NCBI GenBank assembly: GCA_964505215.1
Contig: CAZDGU010000010.1
Span: forward strand, 1 to 64,000
DNA length: 64,000 bases
Direction: 5' to 3'
Origin: Gracilimonas sp964505215
GTDB taxonomy: Bacteria > Bacteroidota > Rhodothermia > Balneolales > Balneolaceae
The notes beneath the pieces are model-generated. The model ran no database searches, was not told where the DNA came from, and saw only the letters and a list, made by a program, of their open reading frames with translations. Shown in pieces: positions 43,354 through 52,262 of this stretch (positions are counted from its first letter, which is position 1; each line of letters starts with the position of its first letter). The position numbers were made by a program, and so were the translations under genes.

Positions 43354-45018
43354 ATGTCTGCTAAGTTAGTTCATTACGATGTTGAAGCACGCGATGCTCT
43401 TAAAAAGGGTGTTGATAAGTTGGCCAACGCGGTTAAAGTAACCCTTGGGCCACGTGGGCGCAATGTTGTTATTGAGAAATCATTCGGTGCGCCATTGGTA
43501 ACTAAAGATGGTGTAACGGTTGCAAAAGAAATTGAGCTGTCTGACAAAGTCCAGAATATGGGTGCACAGATGGTGAAAGAAGTAGCCTCCAAAACCAGCG
43601 ATAACGCCGGTGACGGTACAACAACAGCTACTGTACTTGCGCAAGCTATTTTAAGTGAAGGCTTGAAAAACGTAACCGCAGGTGCAAACCCAATGGATCT
43701 GAAAGCAGGTATTGATAAAGCTGTAGAAGCTATTATTAATGACCTGAAAAAAATGAGCCGCGATATTGATGATCGCAAAGAAATTGCTCAAATCGGAACT
43801 ATTTCTGCCAATAACGACGAAACCATCGGCAACCTGATTGCTGATGCCATGGAAAAAGTTGGCAAAGACGGCGTAATTACCGTTGAGGAAGCCAAAGGAA
43901 CCGAAACCTATCTCGAAACTGTAGAAGGTATGCAGTTCGACCGTGGCTACCTGTCTCCTTATTTTGTAACCGATTCTGAGAAAATGGTTACAGAAATGGA
44001 AGATCCTTACATCCTTATTTTCGACAAGAAAATTTCTGCGATGAAAGACCTGCTTCCTATTCTTGAGAAAGTAGTTCAAAATGGCAACCCGCTGCTTATT
44101 ATTGCCGAAGATATTGAAGGCGAAGCATTAGCTACATTGGTAGTTAACAAGCTGCGCGGCTCGCTGAAAATTGCAGCTGTAAAAGCTCCCGGCTTTGGCG
44201 ACAGAAGAAAAGCCATGCTGGAAGATATCGCCATTCTAACCGGCGGTACCGTAATTTCTGAAGAGCGCGGATACAAGCTCGAAAACGCTACTCTTGATTT
44301 CTTAGGCCGTGCATCTCGCGTAACTATCGACAAAGACAACACCACTATTGTTGACGGAAGCGGTAAAGAAGATGACATCACTGCGCGCGTAAATCAGCTG
44401 AAATCTCAAATTGAGAATACCACTTCTGATTACGACCGTGAGAAGCTGCAAGAACGCCTTGCTAAGCTAAGCGGCGGTGTTGCAGTACTTTACATTGGTG
44501 CAGCCTCTGAAGTTGAAATGAAAGAGAAGAAAGCCCGTGTTGAAGATGCTTTACACGCAACCCGAGCTGCCGTTGAAGAAGGTATTGTACCCGGTGGCGG
44601 TGTTGCACTGTTGCGCACAGCCGGCGCTTTAGATAAGCTAAAAGGCGCTACGGACGACGAAAATGTAGGTATCCAGATTATTCGCCGTGCTATTGAAGCT
44701 CCGCTTCGCTCTATTGCTAATAACGCAGGAGTTGAAGGCGCTATTGTAGTACAAAAAGTGCTGGATGGAAAAGATGCTTTCGGCTATAACGCTCGTACCG
44801 AAGTGTATGAAGATCTGATTAAAGCCGGAGTTATTGATCCTACTAAAGTAACCCGAACAGCACTGCTGAACGCAGCTTCTGTATCCGGATTAATGCTAAC
44901 AACCGAAGCTGTTATCTCCGACAAACCTTCTGAAGGTGGAGATGATGATGGCGGTGGAATGCCGGCCGGAATGGGTGGCGGAATGCCTGGAATGGGAGGC
45001 ATGGGCGGAATGATGTAA
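43354..45018 (+). CDS. groEL: Chaperonin GroEL
   Basis: The 60-kDa ATP-dependent folding chamber, 554 residues. It shows the ATP-binding motifs TLGPRGRNV and DGTTTATVLA near residues 30 and 90, the apical domain, the VVPGGG-type segment IVPGGGVALLR near 415, and a Gly/Met-rich C-terminal tail (GGMPGMGGMGGMM). Codon use is more biased than in neighbouring genes, as expected for a highly expressed protein. A strong terminator follows 33 bases downstream. Confidence 0.98.
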   Translation: MSAKLVHYDVEARDALKKGVDKLANAVKVTLGPRGRNVVIEKSFGAPLVTKDGVTVAKEIELSDKVQNMGAQMVKEVASKTSDNAGDGTTTATVLAQAILSEGLKNVTAGANPMDLKAGIDKAVEAIINDLKKMSRDIDDRKEIAQIGTISANNDETIGNLIADAMEKVGKDGVITVEEAKGTETYLETVEGMQFDRGYLSPYFVTDSEKMVTEMEDPYILIFDKKISAMKDLLPILEKVVQNGNPLLIIAEDIEGEALATLVVNKLRGSLKIAAVKAPGFGDRRKAMLEDIAILTGGTVISEERGYKLENATLDFLGRASRVTIDKDNTTIVDGSGKEDDITARVNQLKSQIENTTSDYDREKLQERLAKLSGGVAVLYIGAASEVEMKEKKARVEDALHATRAAVEEGIVPGGGVALLRTAGALDKLKGATDDENVGIQIIRRAIEAPLRSIANNAGVEGAIVVQKVLDGKDAFGYNARTEVYEDLIKAGVIDPTKVTRTALLNAASVSGLMLTTEAVISDKPSEGGDDDGGGMPAGMGGGMPGMGGMGGMM

Positions 45019-45050
45019 TTCATCCCTCATAACTCTTACGTATATTTTTA

Positions 45051-45083
45051 AAACCCCTTGCACGAAAGTGAAAGGGGTTTTTT
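45051..45083 (+). terminator. Rho-independent terminator of groESL
   Basis: AAACCCCTT (45051-45059) pairs with AAGGGGTTT (45072-45080), a 9-bp perfect stem with a 12-nt loop, and T continues to 45083. It lies 33 bases after the groEL stop. Confidence 0.92.
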
Positions 45084-45129
45084 AATTTGAGGATATTGTG
45101 CTGTAATCATGAAAAATGGAGGTATGAAA

Positions 45130-45432
45130 AATCTGTGTCATCTGCGGAATCCTCTTAATCCGCGATTCGAAACAACAGAAGTATTGATGACATCTTTTCT
45201 CGTCACGAAGGTCCACCTTCGTGATGCAGTCCCGGAAGCTCCGGCTTCCCGTTAGATTGCCACCACCCGAAAACGCAGGAAGTCGCCATAGTGATGAGGA
45301 GGAAAAGATTGCTTTACCGAAATGCTCTTAAACCCCGTTGGGGTTGAACTAATTATTGGTTTAATAATAGGAATGAACATCAATCTGTGCCATCTGCGTA
45401 ATCTCCTTAATCCGTGATTCAAAACCAGAAGT
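45130..45432. repeat. Direct and palindromic repeats after groESL
   Basis: The gene-free stretch 45084-45571 holds two imperfect direct copies of a unit of about 45 bases, at about 45130-45180 and 45382-45432 (ATCTGTGYCATCTGCG ... TTAATCCGYGATTC). Between them lie three palindromes: TCACGAAGGT-CC-ACCTTCGTGA (45203-45224), GGAAGC-TCCG-GCTTCC (45234-45249) and AACCCC-GTT-GGGGTT (45331-45345). No coding gene is evident. These look like accumulated intergenic repeat units between two convergent genes. Confidence 0.75.
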
Positions 45433-45571
45433 GTAGATAATAATCTGTGTTTTCATTCACACCACTTGAAGCTGGCGATACAAGGCACAAGCGGATGCTT
45501 GCGCCAGTTGCCAGTTGCGGCTTAGCAATGAGAATTTAGGTTAATACCGCATCTCTCATCCGGTGATTGAA

Positions 45572-47935
45572 TTAATCTTCCGGGAGATTAAAATCTACGT
45601 TTGTTCGGTAATCACCCAGTAAATGTTCTGCGAAGTAATACCATTTTTGGCGTTCAAAGTAGGGTTGAGAACTTCCAAAACCATGACGGCGGCCAGGCAG
45701 AATGGTCATGTCAAAACGCTTACCTGCTTTTACCAGTGCATCTACCAAACGGATGGTGTTGGCCGGATGTACGTTGTTGTCAATTTCGCCATGTACTAAC
45801 AGTAGGTGACCTTTTAGATTTTCAGCTAACTCTACATTTGTTTTTATTTTTGAACTGAAAGTAACTTCTTCCTTTTCCACCTCAACACTGTCTTCGCCGA
45901 TTTCTTTCACGGTTTTTCGAATTTCATCCACGCCGTGATGCGTTTCGCCCCACCAGGTGTTATAAATATTATTGTCATGATTTCCGGCTGAGGAAACGGC
46001 CACATCATAAAAGTCGGGATAAGTAAGCAGGGCAGCCGTACTCATAAAACCACCGCCCGAGTGACCAAAAATACCCACTTTATTTTGATTGATAAATGAA
46101 TGCTTTGCAGCCAGTTGCTCAATGCCGTACTTATTATCAGCCAGCGGATAATCTCTCAGATTTCCGTAGCCATAGGTGTGATAATAGCGGGAGCGCATCG
46201 GACTTCCACCGCGGTTTCCAAAAGCAACAACCACAAAACCAACCTGAGCCAGCGCCGTATTTCGGCCGGTGTAGCCTAACATAGAAAAGCTGGTAGGAAA
46301 TGGCTCTGTTTGCGGACCGGGATATACATAAGATATGATGGGATAGCTTTTGGTAGAGTCGAAGTCAAAAGGCTTCCACATCACCCCGTATAAGTCGGTG
46401 GCTCCGTCAGCGGCTTTAATTTTGAATTCTTCGGGTGCTTGCCAGCCTATTTCTTCAGCGGCAGTAACATCCACCTGCTGAAGTGTAAGAATTGCTTTTC
46501 CATTTTTATCACGCAGAACCGAAGTGGTAGGCTGCGTTACCCGCGAGTAATTATCTACAAAATAAGGATCTTCTTTTGAGGCATAAACAGCATGGTTGGC
46601 ATTTTCGGGCGTTAAATGCTTGAATTTAGAGCCGTCAAACTTCACGTTGTATAAATTGGAGTGATAGGGATTGTCGCCATCGCGGCCGTGCCCGTTAAAG
46701 TAAATGGTTTGAGCAGTGGTATCTATTTTTACAATACGGCCCACCACAAAATTACCGGATGTAATTTGATTTTTAAGCTCGCCGTTTTTGTCGTAGCGGT
46801 AAAGCTGTCCCCAGCCGGTACGCTCGCTCCACCAAATATATTCTTCCCCATCGTTAATGATGGCTAAATCCTGATAACTCCAGTTAAAATAAGGCTTACT
46901 TGTTTCGCTAAGCAGAACTTCGGTCTCTCCGGTTTCGGTATCACCAATGAGGATGTCAACTTTGTCGGATGGTCGGTTTTCGCGGTAAATATATAGCTTA
47001 TTGGAAGGAGTAGAGCCGTAATCTCCGGTTTGATGGCTACCATAATTAGCACGCAGTTCCTGATCTTTCCACTTGTCCGTATCCATGATAACACGCTTAC
47101 GGGAGGCTATATCAAATACTTCAACCTGATCTTGTCCAATTTCTTTATCGCCGGCCATAGCGTATTTATACGTTTCCAGCGAAGGTCGTTTCCCTAACGA
47201 GTTAATCACCCACAGCTCTTCCACATCTCGCATATCCGTTCGGGTGAGGTACAGCTTTGATTCATCATCAAAAAACCGGGCACGAGAACGCAACCTTTTA
47301 TTGCTGGTGGTATCACTTTGGTCAGACTGATAGCTGAACCACTGCTCGCCATCTGTGGTAAGCTGAATTTCGGTGCTGTCCTCATCTTCGGAGCGCATCA
47401 GATATAAGTTGTGATTTTTAGCAAAGGCAATCCACGTACTATCCGGAGAGTAGGTAGCCCAGCGCTCTCGTTCTTCTTTCTCAAGCGAATCTCCCTTTAC
47501 CAGATTATTTCCATTGATGTTATACGTGAACTCAACACTATCTACATGAAATGTGAAACGTTCTTTATCGTTATTATAAGTAAACCCTTTAAGGTCTAAA
47601 TCTTTTGCGTTGAATGGTCGCTCAAATATTTCCGAAAGTTGAGCAGAAAGCTTATCTCGGTCAAACAGAAAGCGCTGTGTGGCTTTATCCGAATTTACGT
47701 AGTACCAATGCTTTCCATCTCTGTTTTTGTACGTGTACCAAAAGTGGTTAGAGTCTTCAATCCAGCGGGGATAAATGGAAGTACTCCCAATTAATTTATC
47801 CATTTTTGCACCCGTAAATCGCTCAGCGGCTTCAAAATTTGCCTGTTGGGCAAAGCTGGCCGAAAGCAGAAAAAGGGAAAGAATTACCGAAAACAAGAAA
47901 GTTTTTAAAAAAGACGTATGCATAGAAAAAACCAT
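45572..47935 (-). CDS. S9 family peptidase (dipeptidyl peptidase IV-like), second copy
   Basis: Exported serine peptidase with a signal peptide (MHTSFLKTFLF...SASFAQ), a DPP-IV-type propeller (about 50-500) and an alpha/beta-hydrolase domain. The catalytic Ser is in FGHSGGGF, the Asp in HGEIDNNV and the His in GRRHGF. The 787-residue length and the blocks YVYPGPQTEP and EDYFVDNYSR-like segments parallel the S9 lipoprotein at 28144-30480, but this one has a cleavable signal rather than a lipobox. The second Met (47923) is an equally good start. It would clip dipeptides from imported or periplasmic peptides. Confidence 0.9.
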   Translation of the reverse strand: MVFSMHTSFLKTFLFSVILSLFLLSASFAQQANFEAAERFTGAKMDKLIGSTSIYPRWIEDSNHFWYTYKNRDGKHWYYVNSDKATQRFLFDRDKLSAQLSEIFERPFNAKDLDLKGFTYNNDKERFTFHVDSVEFTYNINGNNLVKGDSLEKEERERWATYSPDSTWIAFAKNHNLYLMRSEDEDSTEIQLTTDGEQWFSYQSDQSDTTSNKRLRSRARFFDDESKLYLTRTDMRDVEELWVINSLGKRPSLETYKYAMAGDKEIGQDQVEVFDIASRKRVIMDTDKWKDQELRANYGSHQTGDYGSTPSNKLYIYRENRPSDKVDILIGDTETGETEVLLSETSKPYFNWSYQDLAIINDGEEYIWWSERTGWGQLYRYDKNGELKNQITSGNFVVGRIVKIDTTAQTIYFNGHGRDGDNPYHSNLYNVKFDGSKFKHLTPENANHAVYASKEDPYFVDNYSRVTQPTTSVLRDKNGKAILTLQQVDVTAAEEIGWQAPEEFKIKAADGATDLYGVMWKPFDFDSTKSYPIISYVYPGPQTEPFPTSFSMLGYTGRNTALAQVGFVVVAFGNRGGSPMRSRYYHTYGYGNLRDYPLADNKYGIEQLAAKHSFINQNKVGIFGHSGGGFMSTAALLTYPDFYDVAVSSAGNHDNNIYNTWWGETHHGVDEIRKTVKEIGEDSVEVEKEEVTFSSKIKTNVELAENLKGHLLLVHGEIDNNVHPANTIRLVDALVKAGKRFDMTILPGRRHGFGSSQPYFERQKWYYFAEHLLGDYRTNVDFNLPED

Positions 47936-48195
47936 TATGTTAGAATTTGGAGGTAAAGTAACGACAAATATTTGTAAAACACTGTGATAAAATAGAAGCT
48001 TTAAATTAATTTTAAATTAGGGAAGAGGTGATAGCAACAACGCTCAAATACAGCTCTTGCAGGTTTTAAAAAGAAGGTATCAGCCTCAATTTTTAACAAA
48101 TTAAACTTCCTGAATAAACAGATAGATTCCTTATATTAATGTGCTTTAAATAAGAACGCATAGTGTTCATCATCATTCAAGTATAGGAGTTTAAG

Positions 48196-48852
48196 TTGAA
48201 GCCCTGGAAGTACGTAGTAGCCGGCTGGATGACCCTCGTAATTATTGCCGGTTTTGCAATTGAAATACCCGATATCCCTATTCTCGAACAAACGGCTCGA
48301 AATATCTTTTTCCACGTTCCTATGTGGATGACGATGTTCACCCTGTTTACCATCAGCTTTTGGTACAGCATTAAGTATTTGAATGAGCCGAATATGGACT
48401 TTGACATCAAAGCCTCCTCAGCAGCTACTGTTGGGATGATGTTTGGCATTTGCGGTCTGTTTACCGGTTCGCTGTGGGCGCGCTTTACCTGGGGCACCTG
48501 GTGGACCTTCGCTGAGCCCAAAATGAATTTAGCTGCGCTCGCCATGATGATATATGTGGCATATTTTGTGCTCCGGTCTGCTTTTGACGATCATCAAAAA
48601 CGTGCGAAGCTGTCAGCCGTGTATAATATTTTTGCCGTTACCACCATTCCGTTTCTGCTGTATGTGGTTCCGCGCCAGCTTGCAAGCCTGCATCCCGGTG
48701 CCGATGGCAACCCCGCCTTCAGCGAAATCACAGCCGACCAGCTCCGCTATATTTTATACCCGGCTTTTCTCGGTTTTATAGCTTTAGGAGTCTGGATTTA
48801 CGATATTGTACGTCGCTATAAAAAGGTTCAATTCCAAGCAGAGAATTTGTAA
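48196..48852 (+). CDS. ccmC: Cytochrome c biogenesis heme-handling protein CcmC/CcsA family
   Basis: Inner-membrane protein that presents heme to the heme chaperone CcmE. It has six hydrophobic segments and the Trp-rich periplasmic signature WGTWWTFAEPKMN, plus a His in FFHVPMW. The start is TTG at 48196: a stop at 48184-48186 closes the frame, AGGAG lies 6 bases upstream and no ATG fits. At 218 residues it has CcmC length. It is the first gene of ccmC-ccmD-ccmE-ccmF; ccmA and ccmB are not in the window. Confidence 0.88.
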   Translation: MKPWKYVVAGWMTLVIIAGFAIEIPDIPILEQTARNIFFHVPMWMTMFTLFTISFWYSIKYLNEPNMDFDIKASSAATVGMMFGICGLFTGSLWARFTWGTWWTFAEPKMNLAALAMMIYVAYFVLRSAFDDHQKRAKLSAVYNIFAVTTIPFLLYVVPRQLASLHPGADGNPAFSEITADQLRYILYPAFLGFIALGVWIYDIVRRYKKVQFQAENL

Positions 48853-48881
48853 CTTTAAGGCTTAAAAGAATGTTTTAATTC

Positions 48882-49127
48882 ATGCAACAAGATTCACTCG
48901 CAACCACCGTTGACACACTCACCCAAGCCTACTCCGATTCGTGGAGTGGAACCTCCGGGATGGAAGATGCCGGCGCATTTATTCAAATTATGTCATCAAA
49001 CGAACTTATTTATGTTGTATTAGGTGTTAGCCTCATCATTTGGCTAATCCTCCTTTTTTTCCTTTTCAGGGTAGATGTAAAAGTGAGCAAACTGGAAGAA
49101 CAAATTCAATCAAATCAAGAAAAATGA
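48882..49127 (+). CDS. ccmD: CcmD-like small membrane protein
   Basis: An 81-residue protein with one hydrophobic segment (about 43-62) followed by a charged helix (VDVKVSKLEEQIQSNQEK), placed between ccmC and ccmE as CcmD usually is. CcmD links CcmC to CcmE during heme release. The N-terminal 40 residues are longer than in E. coli. Its stop overlaps the ccmE start (ATGA). The assignment rests mostly on position and topology. Confidence 0.7.
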   Translation: MQQDSLATTVDTLTQAYSDSWSGTSGMEDAGAFIQIMSSNELIYVVLGVSLIIWLILLFFLFRVDVKVSKLEEQIQSNQEK

Positions 49128-49519
49128 AACCAAAACTGATTATAGGAATTGTAGCCATTGTTGGCTTTACTTCTTTATTAATGTACAACTTTGGTGAAAG
49201 CATAAGCACCTATACCACCTTCGAGGGAGCCGCCGATATGAGCAGCGCCCACATTCCCGGAACATGGGTTGAAGAAAAAGGAGCTGAGTTTTCTTTAGAA
49301 ACCAAGAAATTCGTGTTTTATATGACCGATGAAGACGGCGTTTCTAAAAAAGTGGTGTATTCAAAGCCCAAACCCAATAACTTTGAAGAAGCCGACCAGC
49401 TGGTGGTGATAGGAAAAATGAGAGGCGAAATATTTTACGCAGACGAAATGCTGATGAAATGTCCCTCTAAATATAACAGCACCGACCCAAGCCAATTCAG
49501 CGAAGCCTCTATCCAATAA
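49124..49519 (+). CDS. ccmE: Heme chaperone CcmE, CxxxY type
   Basis: Periplasmic heme carrier anchored by an N-terminal helix (about 4-22), followed by an OB-fold domain (about 30-115). The heme-binding motif, HxxxY in E. coli, reads CPSKY here (C113, Y117). CxxxY CcmE proteins are known from Desulfovibrio and archaea (System I*), where Cys binds heme covalently. ATG 49124 overlaps the ccmD stop and gives a proper membrane anchor; the longer upstream frame is not needed. The length of 131 is typical. A strong hairpin separates it from ccmF. Confidence 0.87.
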   Translation: MKPKLIIGIVAIVGFTSLLMYNFGESISTYTTFEGAADMSSAHIPGTWVEEKGAEFSLETKKFVFYMTDEDGVSKKVVYSKPKPNNFEEADQLVVIGKMRGEIFYADEMLMKCPSKYNSTDPSQFSEASIQ

Positions 49520-49553
49520 GAGGAATCCGGGACTTGGCTTCCCAAACCAATTG

Positions 49554-49585
49554 TATATGCGGCTTAAGTTTGCAAGCCGCATATA
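49554..49585 (+). terminator. Strong hairpin between ccmE and ccmF
   Basis: TATATGCGGCTT (49554-49565) pairs perfectly with AAGCCGCATATA (49574-49585) around an 8-nt loop. The bases after it (TATTGTTGTT) are only partly T-rich, so it may be a weak terminator, an attenuator or an mRNA-stabilising hairpin in the ccm transcript. Confidence 0.65.
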
Positions 49586-49669
49586 TATTGTTGTTACAAT
49601 CGCCAATCGGCAGGCGCTTTAGTAATAGCCGATATATTATTTAAAACTCTGTATCACTACCCATTATTT

Positions 49670-52168
49670 ATGTTAGGAACTGTTGGTAAACTTCTGATCT
49701 CTGCTTCTTTTATCAGCTCGCTGGCAGCCATGTTTTTTTACTTTATGGCTGCAAACCGCGACGATAATCGCCCCCTCAAAATTGGTAACTGGCTGTTTGC
49801 AACAAAAGCGGCGCTGTTATTAGTAGCGTCGGGCATTTTGATATACCTCATCTTTCAGCATCAGTTTCAATATTATTATGTATTTAACTACACAAGCTTA
49901 GATCTGACTCCGCGCTATTTATGGTCTGCCTTTTATGGCGGACAAGAAGGCAGCTTTATGCTCTGGATTTTATTTTCTGCATTCTTTGGTTTTGGGTTGA
50001 TGCGATGGACGCGCGATCCTTACAAGGCCCCTGTACTCTTCTTTTTAACGCTCACGCAGGTATTTTTACTTTCTATGCTGTTGGGCTGGGATATTTTTGG
50101 GTTGAAGTTAGGCGCTTCTCCTTTCCGAACCATTGCTGAGGAAATGCCCAATGCACCGTTCTTGCAAACCAATCCCGATTTTGTTCCTGCTGACGGAAGT
50201 GGACTTAACGACTTACTGAAAAGCCCGTGGATGATGATTCATCCCCCCATTTTATTTGTCGGCTTTTCGATGATGACCATTCCATACTGCTTTGCCATGG
50301 CTTCTTTATGGAAACGAAAATACAACGAGTGGATTTCACCGGCACTGCCGTGGACTCTTGGCGCCAACGTAGCGCTGCTCACGGCTATTTTTCTTGGCGG
50401 TTATTGGGCTTATGTAACGCTCTCTTTTGGCGGCTACTGGGCGTGGGATCCGGTCGAAAATGCCTCACTTGTTCCGTGGCTTATTGGTACGGCCGGTATT
50501 CACTCCATGATTATTCAGCGTAAAAGCTCGATTGCTCAAAAGTCATCCATTCTGTTTGCCATTTTAGCTTATGTGGCGGTAGTGTATGAAACCTTTTTGA
50601 CGCGCTCTGGAATATTAGGAAGCTCCTCCGTTCACAGTTTTGTTGATTTAGGGTTATACAATCAGCTGCTCGCTTTTATGGTAGTAGTAACCGGACTTGG
50701 CCTAACGTTATTCTTCTGGCGATATAAGGAGCTTCCATCACCCGAGAAAGAATCCAAAATATTGAGCAGAGAGTTTATGACCGTTACCGGCTCTATGCTG
50801 CTGCTTATTTTAGGATTGGTAATCATTTTGGGAACCAGTTCTCCGATTTTAGGACAACTTTTTGTGGATAAACCGACTCCACCTGAAATCAGTTTCTATA
50901 ATAACTGGAGCATGCCCATTGTAATGATTATGGCGGTATTCACCGTTTTAGGGCAGTTTCTGTTTTGGAAAAAATACGATGCCGAAACGCTGGCTTCCGC
51001 ACTTATTCAGCCGCTGCTGGTAACCAGTGTATTTACTATTGTCGCCATTATTTTTGGCGATGTTCGCAACTTCTATTACATGGTTTATTTATTCTGTGGT
51101 TTCTTCGCCATTGTGGGCAACGGCTGGATCATGGTTCGCCTGGCTATGCAAAATCCAAAACTTATTGGCGGTTCGCTCACGCACGTAGGTTTTGGCTTAC
51201 TTTTGGTAGGAATATTAGCTTCTTCAGCTTACAACGAGGCTTTGGTTGATGAAACCACAGCTAATTATAACAGAGCCGTAGAGCGGGGTGAAGTAACGGA
51301 CGAGCAGGGTTTCAAAGTAACCCAAAAAGAAGAAATGCTGCTGCTGAATATTAATGAACCCATTATTGTAGATAACCGCTATGCCGTAACTTACGAAGGC
51401 TATGAGCTGGATAATACCGTACGCCGCGGACAGCAAACCTACCGTATTAAATTTGAACCGATTGATGGCGGAAAAACATTTTACTTGAATCCGGAAGTAT
51501 ATCCTATGCTCACTTCATCAACAGCAGAAAGCATTCAGTGGTCGGTAGATCCGGACGTACATACCGGCTGGCTGCGCGACATTTACCTTTATGTGGGGGG
51601 AAGCTCGTATGTGCAAGAACAAAATGACAGAGTGAGTAAAAATACTCAAATGGTTCAAAATGCATCCCTTGCAGATTCTACCGCAGAAGAAGGGCCCGCC
51701 ATACAAACCATCGATCTTAAGCCCGGCCAAACCATTGATATTGAGAAGTTTAAAATCAAGTTTGTGGATTATATGCGAACCGACAGCACCGAGCTGCCGC
51801 CTAATACCACTATTGGGGTACGGGCTGAAGTGGAGCTGATGCACCCGGCCAGTAATCGCGTTATTACCATTGAGCCACTTTTTGCCGTGTATAGCGAAAA
51901 AGGACAGAGTTATATTTACTCTCCCCCGTCATTCATTCCCGAGTTTGATTTAGAATTTCAGTTCACTCAAATAAAACCGCAGGAAAATAAAATTGAACTC
52001 ACGATAACCGGATTGGAAGAAGAATACGAGCCGGAATGGGTGTTAATTGTGGCCGACGAAAAACCGTTTATTTCTGTAGTTTGGGCCGGTACTTTTATTC
52101 TAATGGGTGGATTTAGTATTTCTATTTTCCGACATTGGGGTCGCGAACGAAAAAAGAATAACGATTAA
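49670..52168 (+). CDS. ccmF: Cytochrome c maturation heme lyase CcmF
   Basis: Large inner-membrane protein (about 14-15 hydrophobic segments, 832 residues) that attaches heme from CcmE to apocytochrome c. The diagnostic tryptophan-rich motif is GGYWAWDPVENASLVPWL near residues 256-273. Conserved flanking segments include YGGQEGSFMLW and the SPWMMIHPPILFVG His-bearing loop. A C-terminal periplasmic domain (about 525-790) precedes a last membrane helix. It is longer than E. coli CcmF (647) because of that domain. CcmG/CcmH are not seen downstream. Confidence 0.93.
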   Translation: MLGTVGKLLISASFISSLAAMFFYFMAANRDDNRPLKIGNWLFATKAALLLVASGILIYLIFQHQFQYYYVFNYTSLDLTPRYLWSAFYGGQEGSFMLWILFSAFFGFGLMRWTRDPYKAPVLFFLTLTQVFLLSMLLGWDIFGLKLGASPFRTIAEEMPNAPFLQTNPDFVPADGSGLNDLLKSPWMMIHPPILFVGFSMMTIPYCFAMASLWKRKYNEWISPALPWTLGANVALLTAIFLGGYWAYVTLSFGGYWAWDPVENASLVPWLIGTAGIHSMIIQRKSSIAQKSSILFAILAYVAVVYETFLTRSGILGSSSVHSFVDLGLYNQLLAFMVVVTGLGLTLFFWRYKELPSPEKESKILSREFMTVTGSMLLLILGLVIILGTSSPILGQLFVDKPTPPEISFYNNWSMPIVMIMAVFTVLGQFLFWKKYDAETLASALIQPLLVTSVFTIVAIIFGDVRNFYYMVYLFCGFFAIVGNGWIMVRLAMQNPKLIGGSLTHVGFGLLLVGILASSAYNEALVDETTANYNRAVERGEVTDEQGFKVTQKEEMLLLNINEPIIVDNRYAVTYEGYELDNTVRRGQQTYRIKFEPIDGGKTFYLNPEVYPMLTSSTAESIQWSVDPDVHTGWLRDIYLYVGGSSYVQEQNDRVSKNTQMVQNASLADSTAEEGPAIQTIDLKPGQTIDIEKFKIKFVDYMRTDSTELPPNTTIGVRAEVELMHPASNRVITIEPLFAVYSEKGQSYIYSPPSFIPEFDLEFQFTQIKPQENKIELTITGLEEEYEPEWVLIVADEKPFISVVWAGTFILMGGFSISIFRHWGRERKKNND

Positions 52169-52199
52169 TGTACTACCAGCCATAAAAATATATTGTCGA

Positions 52200-52214
52200 A
52201 AACCTGACAGGTTT
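52200..52214. repeat. AAACCTG palindrome after ccmF, possible terminator
   Basis: AAACCTG-A-CAGGTTT is the same 15-bp palindrome found twice at 27771-27835, in the opposite orientation at its central base. Here it is followed by TTCTC and lies 32 bases after the ccmF stop, so it may also serve as a weak terminator. Confidence 0.7.
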
Positions 52215-52262
52215 TTCTCAACATCTGAATATTGACTTTACACTAACAGTTACATCCAAAGC

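Noticed and set aside
43374..44381. Long antisense frames within groEL
   Set aside because: Codon-bias shadows of a highly expressed gene; no start signals or family matches.
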